Shown: positions 6,535-10,271 of the stretch, piece by piece
Layout of the letters: every line of letters starts with the position of its first letter
Numbering within the stretch: the stretch's first letter is position 1
Assembly (NCBI GenBank): GCA_003497765.1
Contig: DNNY01000103.1
Location: forward strand, 1 to 10,271
DNA: 10,271 bases
Source of the DNA: Oceanospirillaceae bacterium
GTDB taxonomy: Bacteria > Pseudomonadota > Gammaproteobacteria > Pseudomonadales > Balneatricaceae
Reading direction: 5' to 3'
Program-made: the position numbers and the translations under genes
The notes under the pieces: model-generated
Told to the model about the DNA's origin: nothing
Seen by the model: only the letters and a program-made list of their open reading frames with translations
Database searches by the model: none

Positions 6535-7197
6535 CTATTCGGAAAAGTTATCCACCAGACTATCTAAGCAATGGGTCACATGGTGCTCTAAAACGGCGAT
6601 AGTTTTTTCTGTATTCCGCGCCAAAGCCGCTTCCATCATCTGCTTATGCTCCTCGCAGGCCGGCTTGCCGCGATACCCAAGAATAAGCATTTGGTAACGA
6701 AGATATTTATCAAAAATAATGGAATGAAGAAGCTTTAAGGTATCAGACTTGCAAGCAGAAATTAACGCCTGATGGAATTCCCAATCATAACGCTTCCATC
6801 TTTCCTTGTCGGAATGATCGCCTTCTTGCAAACGGTCTTCCATCATTTTCAATTTATGATAAGCCGCCACAACATTGGCTTCCCATTCTGTATCACCCTC
6901 CTCAATAGAGGCTCGTAAAGCATTCGCTTCAAGCAAGACACGCATATCTGCGATTTCTTTAAGATCTGAATAAGAGATGGGCGCAACAAGAAAGCCCCGT
7001 TGCTCTGGTGCTTGCACAAAGCCTTCACTAACCAAACGGTTTAAGGTTTCACGCAAAGTCGATACACTCGCTTGGTATTTACGCTTCAAGGCTTCAAGTT
7101 TAAGTTTTTCGCCGGGTTTTAGACCACCAAAAATGATATCTCTTTTAATGTTGTCGTAGGTATTTCTACCTACAGTATTATTATCAGTCGCACTCAT
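6535..7197 (-). CDS. GntR-family transcriptional regulator, FCD type
   Basis: The 220-residue product has a winged helix-turn-helix at about residues 13-75 (D-I-I-F-G-G-L-K-P-G-E-K-L, then S-V-S-T-L-R-E-T-L-N-R-L) and an all-helical FCD ligand domain from about 80 to 215. Asp138, His142, His184 and His206 match the spacing of the FCD metal site, where ligands are often organic acids. The helix-turn-helix (K-L-K-L-E-A-L-K-R-K-Y) resembles the GlaR/CsiR subgroup, a comparison made from memory. It lies between the leftward TRAP genes and the rightward enzyme genes, the usual place for a local regulator. Two copies of a palindromic site (7240-7254, 7286-7300) lie just upstream, implying self-control, and further copies precede the genes on both sides. 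Its ribosome site is weak. Whether it represses or activates is unknown. Confidence 0.93.
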   Translation of the reverse strand: MSATDNNTVGRNTYDNIKRDIIFGGLKPGEKLKLEALKRKYQASVSTLRETLNRLVSEGFVQAPEQRGFLVAPISYSDLKEIADMRVLLEANALRASIEEGDTEWEANVVAAYHKLKMMEDRLQEGDHSDKERWKRYDWEFHQALISACKSDTLKLLHSIIFDKYLRYQMLILGYRGKPACEEHKQMMEAALARNTEKTIAVLEHHVTHCLDSLVDNFSE

Positions 7198-7239
7198 AAT
7201 TGAATTACCCAGCCTAGTTGCCTTGATACCTAAGGGAAA

Positions 7240-7254
7240 ATATTATCATATATT
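7240..7254 (+). promoter_or_regulatory. Operator site B (regulator gene)
   Basis: ATATTATCATATATT carries the invariant core with a perfect right half and a degenerate left half (4 of 7). It lies about 45 bases upstream of the GntR start codon, near where the transcript would begin, so binding there would favour autorepression. Confidence 0.55.
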
Positions 7255-7285
7255 TTTAAAATTATTCAGAAGTATTACAAAATTC

Positions 7286-7300
7286 AATATATCATATATT
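7286..7300 (+). promoter_or_regulatory. Operator site C, perfect palindrome
   Basis: AATATATCATATATT is an exact 7-1-7 palindrome around a central C and is the best copy of the five. It lies 46 bases (centre to centre) from site B, in the divergent region between the regulator and the oxidoreductase. That spacing is about four and a half helical turns. Confidence 0.65.
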
Positions 7301-7363
7301 ATTAAATTATTGTCTGTATAGACTATTAATCTTAGCTGGAGTAATTAACGGAAGTGTGGCCAA

Positions 7364-7383
7364 AAAGCCTGACCTCAGGCTTT
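7364..7383. repeat. Strong hairpin in the oxidoreductase upstream region
   Basis: AAAGCCTG and CAGGCTTT pair exactly around the loop ACCT. A-tracts and T-tracts flank both sides, with five T bases after the stem when read leftward and TTTGTT when read rightward. It lies in a 298-base divergent spacer, so it may insulate the two directions, act as a leader terminator for the rightward operon, or be an operator. Confidence 0.45.
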
Positions 7384-7461
7384 GTTAGGAATAACTGGCA
7401 GGATGCTACTGAAAAAATTATAAAAACGACTTTTACTTATATATAAAAACCTATATAGTTA

Positions 7462-7476
7462 AAAATATCATATATT
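7462..7476 (+). promoter_or_regulatory. Operator site D (oxidoreductase operon)
   Basis: AAAATATCATATATT is identical to site A over all 15 bases, in the opposite orientation. It ends only 19 bases before the ATG of the oxidoreductase gene. A protein bound here would block initiation or early elongation. No single convincing -35/-10 pair could be chosen in the AT-rich DNA around it. Confidence 0.65.
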
Positions 7477-7495
7477 TTCAAAAAAGAACTATTAA

Positions 7496-8536
7496 ATGAT
7501 TCAACAAACACAGCTGGTAGTTGCCGGAGCTGGGCTTATTGGTAAACAACATATCGAACGCATCCATAATCTCGATGAGATGGCCTTATTAGCGATTGTT
7601 GATCCAAGTACTGAAGCTAAACAACTTTGTGAGGAGCAGGGTTACCAATATTTCCCTGACTTGCAAACTATGTTTGCCAATTGCCAGCCTGATGGGGTGA
7701 TTATCGCCACACCTACCCTACTGCATGTGTCTCAGGCAATGATCTGCCTAGAACACAAATGCCCCGTATTAATTGAAAAACCCATTGCTATTCAAGCTGA
7801 AGATGCACAGCAAATCGTTGCGCTGTCTAAACAAGTTAATACCCCTACTTTAGTAGGCCACCATCGACGTCATAGCGCTTTGATACAAAATGCGAAGTCT
7901 ATTATTGCATCGGGTGAACTGGGTGATATTCGCGCTCTAAATATGCAATGCTGGCTATACAAACCAGATGATTATTTTGACATTGCGCCTTGGCGCAAAA
8001 AAAAGGGGGCCGGTCCCATTTCTGTTAACTTGGTACATGATGTTGATTTAGCGCGCCATTTGTGTGGTGAAATAACCAGTGTTCACGCTATTGCTCATCC
8101 TGCTAGTCGAGGTTTCGAAAATGAAGATACGGCAGCAGCCGTATTACATTTTGATAATGGCGCTGTGGGTACTATTTCGGTGTCTGATACCATTGTTTCG
8201 CCTTGGAGCTGGGAAATGACGGCTAAAGAAAATCCAGTTTATCCGCCAGTGCAGCAAAGTAGTTATCAAATTGGTGGTAGTCATGGCTCCTTATCAGTAC
8301 CCGATATGACACTTTGGAAAAACCCTAGTAAGCGCAGTTGGTGGGAACCGCTTGTCTCATCAAATCCCCATATACCATCCTCAGACCCGATTGCTAATCA
8401 GCTAATACATTTTCGTGAAGTAATTTTAGGTAATGAAGAACCCCTAGTATCCGCTGCAGAGGGTTTAAAATCATTACGGGTGATCGAAGCATTACAACAA
8501 TCAGCCAAAGACCAGCGCACTATTTATTTAAATTGA
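7496..8536 (+). CDS. Gfo/Idh/MocA-family NAD(P)-dependent oxidoreductase
   Basis: The 346-residue cytoplasmic enzyme has the standard family length and two-domain plan. The Rossmann loop G-A-G-L-I-G is at 11-16. Asp36 at the end of the second strand favours NAD over NADP. The E-K-P motif is at 94-96, with Lys95 the usual catalytic lysine. The C-terminal domain carries N-L-V-H-D-V-D (178-184), where His181 and Asp184 match the conserved H-x-x-D active-site pair. Relatives oxidise or reduce hydroxyl and keto groups on sugars, inositols and cyclic polyols; the substrate here is unknown. The ribosome site is weak (AAAAGAAC). It begins the rightward operon, with the next gene 16 bases downstream, and operator site D lies 19 bases upstream, so it is probably controlled with the TRAP importer. 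It likely catalyses an early oxidation of the imported compound. Confidence 0.92.
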   Translation: MIQQTQLVVAGAGLIGKQHIERIHNLDEMALLAIVDPSTEAKQLCEEQGYQYFPDLQTMFANCQPDGVIIATPTLLHVSQAMICLEHKCPVLIEKPIAIQAEDAQQIVALSKQVNTPTLVGHHRRHSALIQNAKSIIASGELGDIRALNMQCWLYKPDDYFDIAPWRKKKGAGPISVNLVHDVDLARHLCGEITSVHAIAHPASRGFENEDTAAAVLHFDNGAVGTISVSDTIVSPWSWEMTAKENPVYPPVQQSSYQIGGSHGSLSVPDMTLWKNPSKRSWWEPLVSSNPHIPSSDPIANQLIHFREVILGNEEPLVSAAEGLKSLRVIEALQQSAKDQRTIYLN

Positions 8537-8552
8537 GTAAGAGGGCACCAGC

Positions 8553-9374
8553 ATGAGCGACCAGAAATTTAATAGCCCAGACGAAGAAGCCATTCGCAAA
8601 TGGTGGCGAACTTCTATTATTGATATGGAGCCAGGTAAGATCGCTTTGCGTGGGGAGCCTGTAGAGACTCTTATAGGCAATATTTCTTTTGGTCAAATGA
8701 TTTGGTTTATGGTCGTTGGCCAGATGCCTAAGCCTGAGCAAGCGGCTCTTCTTGAAGCGGCACTAGTAGCTGGTGTAGACCATGGCCCACAAGCGCCTTC
8801 CATTGCCGCTTCAAGGATGGCAGCTACCTGCGGTATTGGCCTTAATAATGTGATGGCCACAAGTATAAATATGCTTGGCGACGTACATGGAGGCGCTGGC
8901 GAACAATGTGCCGAACTGTATTTTGACATAGCGCAACGTATTGAAGAAGGTGAAACATTACCTAGTGCGGTCAAAACAGGTCTTAATCATTGGCGTGAAC
9001 AGTATGGCAAAATCGTATCCGGTTTTGGTCATCGCTTTCATAAACCAGAGGATCCACGCGCACCCAGACTAATGCAATTGGTGCGTGAAGCGGCAGCTGC
9101 AAACCATGTATCTGGGATCTATGCCGCTATCGCAGAGGAAGTCCAAGCTGAACTTGCTCGCCAGCGAGGAAATCGCCCAATCGCCATGAATATTGATGGT
9201 GCCACAGCGGTTATCTTCTGTGAACTGGGCTTCCCTTCCCCACTATCAAGGGGTCTTTTCTGCTTGTCTCGCTCAGTTGGTATTTTGGCCCATGCTTGGG
9301 AACAAATGCAGCAAGGAGGGCGTAATAAAGGCCCTATGCCAACTAGTTATTTACCTCTATACGAAGGTAAATAA
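8553..9374 (+). CDS. Short citrate-synthase-like / citryl-CoA-lyase-like enzyme
   Basis: The 273-residue product is a short member of the citrate synthase fold, missing much of the N-terminal part of the roughly 430-residue enzyme. All key residues are present: D-H-G (His77), D-V-H-G-G (His112), G-F-G-H-R-F-H-K-P-E-D-P-R (His160, Arg169), N-I-D (Asp215) and an R-S-V-G segment (Arg240). These match E. coli GltA His229, His264, His305, Arg314, Asp362 and Arg387 by motif. Short relatives are usually annotated as citryl-CoA lyases, cleaving a 3-hydroxy-3-carboxyacyl-CoA into acetyl-CoA and a 2-oxo acid. Either direction, lyase or synthase, is possible. The AAGAGGG ribosome site and 16-base gap after the oxidoreductase show an operon. 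A CoA-transferase or CoA-ligase partner is not in the window. The last codons and stop lie inside a 19-bp-stem hairpin. Confidence 0.88.
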   Translation: MSDQKFNSPDEEAIRKWWRTSIIDMEPGKIALRGEPVETLIGNISFGQMIWFMVVGQMPKPEQAALLEAALVAGVDHGPQAPSIAASRMAATCGIGLNNVMATSINMLGDVHGGAGEQCAELYFDIAQRIEEGETLPSAVKTGLNHWREQYGKIVSGFGHRFHKPEDPRAPRLMQLVREAAAANHVSGIYAAIAEEVQAELARQRGNRPIAMNIDGATAVIFCELGFPSPLSRGLFCLSRSVGILAHAWEQMQQGGRNKGPMPTSYLPLYEGK

Positions 9375-9383
9375 CTAGTTGGC
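9338..9383 (+). terminator. Perfect 19-bp stem-loop across the stop codon of the citrate-synthase-like gene
   Basis: Arms at 9338-9356 and 9365-9383 are exact reverse complements around an 8-base loop. The left arm and loop encode the last residues and the right arm contains the TAA stop (9372-9374). No T-tract follows, so it is not a classic intrinsic terminator. It may protect the 3' end of the mRNA or stall transcription, and is listed here as a transcript-end structure. Confidence 0.5.
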
Positions 9384-9541
9384 GATTCTCGCTTTCTCCC
9401 CTACCTAATCTCGTCGCTTTAATTGCGCTTTTTAGCAAGCCTAAAAGCTCCAGAACTAATTCTCCTCAAAATTATTAATTTTTGGTCATGCAACCTTGTA
9501 TATTTTATATCTTAATTTATTTTTAATATGGTATTTATAAA
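9384..9541. other. AT-rich spacer before the TIM-barrel gene
   Basis: This non-coding stretch holds an imperfect hairpin at 9427-9448 (GCTTTTTAG and CTAAAAGC, one bulged T) and then very AT-rich DNA. No ORF with a ribosome site was seen. The promoter of the next gene probably lies at its right end. Confidence 0.4.
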
Positions 9542-9556
9542 AATATATGATATTAT
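9542..9556 (-). promoter_or_regulatory. Operator site E (TIM-barrel gene)
   Basis: Read on the minus strand it is ATAATATCATATATT, with the invariant core. It lies just upstream of a candidate extended -10 at 9565-9573, covering the place where a -35 would be. Binding would be expected to exclude RNA polymerase. Confidence 0.6.
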
Positions 9557-9564
9557 TATTCTTA

Positions 9565-9573
9565 TGTGATAAT
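9565..9573 (+). promoter_or_regulatory. Candidate extended -10 promoter of the TIM-barrel gene
   Basis: TGTGATAAT combines an upstream TG with a five-of-six -10 hexamer (GATAAT at 9568-9573). No good -35 is visible, which an extended -10 can tolerate. The start codon follows 32 bases after the hexamer. Confidence 0.35.
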
Positions 9574-9605
9574 AAAGTGGTGCTTTACCCTGCTAACTAT
9601 CAATT

Positions 9606-10271
9606 ATGGCTAATATTTTTTCTCTGTCGCACCTCACGCTTTTGGACTGCACCATTGCTGAGCTAGCTTTTATTGCCGCCCGTTGTGGTTATGATGCCAT
9701 TAGTCCCCGTCTACACAATATGGGAATAGATAGAGAATGTCAGTTTCCGCCGCTGGATAAGGGTATGCTGACGGCAGCACGTAGTGCGATTTCCGTTACT
9801 GGGCTAAAAGTTCATGATATTGAACTAGCCAGAATAACGGATGACATCCCCATGCATGCTTATGAACCGGCGATGGAAATAGGTGCTGAGTTGGGTGCCA
9901 GAAAAATGGTCGCTAGCATTTGGACAAAGCAAGCAAGCTATACGCAACAGCTTGATAAATTTATTGAGTTATGCCAACTGGCACAGCAATACGAAATGAA
10001 TATTGCCTTGGAGTATCCCACTATCTCCAGCTTGCCTTCTTTATCTATGGCGCAAGCATTGCTCGCCAAAGCCCAACAAAGTAATGCTGAGATTTTGATT
10101 GATACCATGTATGTAAATCTTTCTCGCACCAGCCTTGAAGAACTAGAGCAAATACCAGCTGAACAAATTTCATTTGTCCAAGTCTCCGATGTTCATCCGG
10201 GTATTCCTGATACTGAAGAAGGTTTAATTCACTTAGTGCGTAATGCGCGCCTTTATCCTGGCGAAGGTAGT
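9606..10271 (+). CDS. Sugar phosphate isomerase/epimerase-like TIM-barrel protein, partial (3' end beyond right edge)
   Basis: An open frame of 222 codons runs off the right edge; it was read directly from the DNA. The product belongs to the xylose-isomerase-like TIM-barrel group (AP-endonuclease 2 fold). The usual metal-binding positions are visible: Glu136 in A-L-E-Y, Asp166 in L-I-D-T, Gln192 in V-Q-V-S-D and Glu220 in P-G-E-G. Glu73 (H-D-I-E) is also conserved. Members isomerise or epimerise keto sugars and some, such as dehydroshikimate dehydratases, remove water. The Glu-Asp-Gln-Glu set is reminiscent of QuiC-type dehydratases, but this is a weak cue. An upstream in-frame stop at 9594-9596 makes ATG 9606 the first possible start; the ribosome site is poor. 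It has its own spacer and operator site E, so it is probably a separate transcript of the same regulon. Confidence 0.85.
   Translation, partial: MANIFSLSHLTLLDCTIAELAFIAARCGYDAISPRLHNMGIDRECQFPPLDKGMLTAARSAISVTGLKVHDIELARITDDIPMHAYEPAMEIGAELGARKMVASIWTKQASYTQQLDKFIELCQLAQQYEMNIALEYPTISSLPSLSMAQALLAKAQQSNAEILIDTMYVNLSRTSLEELEQIPAEQISFVQVSDVHPGIPDTEEGLIHLVRNARLYPGEGS

Noticed and set aside
8693..8974. Leftward ORF within the citrate-synthase-like gene
   Set aside because: Shadow of a frame with intact catalytic motifs.
9938..10129. Leftward ORF within the TIM-barrel gene
   Set aside because: The plus-strand frame is open throughout and carries conserved metal-site residues.
1..10271. Insertion sequences, CRISPR arrays, tRNA or rRNA genes, phage attachment sites
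   Set aside because: No transposase-like frame, regularly spaced direct repeats, or RNA-gene signatures were seen on either strand.

Overview
The window looks like chromosomal DNA from a marine or otherwise aquatic gammaproteobacterium. The evidence is moderate G+C with very AT-rich spacers, a DUF4856-type exported protein behind a Fur-like divergent control region, a tripartite TRAP transporter, and FCD-type GntR regulation. Genus cannot be assigned. No tRNA, rRNA, CRISPR array, insertion sequence or phage gene was seen.

Left block (1-1451). A DUF4856-family secreted protein, cut by the left edge, is read leftward. An uncharacterised 109-residue protein is read rightward. Between them lie two back-to-back sigma70-like promoters that overlap a Fur-like box. 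A 27-codon ORF for a one-helix membrane peptide follows.

Middle block (1452-3376). A spacer with two clean inverted repeats precedes an orphan MttB-like (trimethylamine methyltransferase superfamily) gene. That gene ends at a bidirectional hairpin terminator shared with the converging TRAP operon.

Right block (3427-10271). This appears to be a regulated catabolic gene set for a small organic acid or sugar acid. Leftward it holds a GntR/FCD regulator, then dctP, dctQ and dctM genes of a TRAP importer. Rightward it holds a Gfo/Idh/MocA oxidoreductase, a short citrate-synthase/citryl-CoA-lyase-like enzyme, and a xylose-isomerase-like TIM-barrel protein cut by the right edge.

The main discovery is a repeated AT-rich operator. 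An 11-base core, TATCATATATT, occurs unchanged five times, always in spacers: once before the TRAP operon, twice before the regulator gene, once just before the oxidoreductase, and once before the TIM-barrel gene. One copy is a perfect 15-bp palindrome around a central C. The simplest reading is that the GntR protein controls itself, uptake and catabolism through these sites. The mttB-like gene has no copy and may lie outside this regulon. The inferred flow is substrate capture by DctP, import by DctQM, NAD-linked oxidation, isomerisation or dehydration, and aldol-type C-C cleavage or condensation at the CoA level. The substrate cannot be read from the sequence. A CoA-activating enzyme is missing from the window and would be expected to the right.
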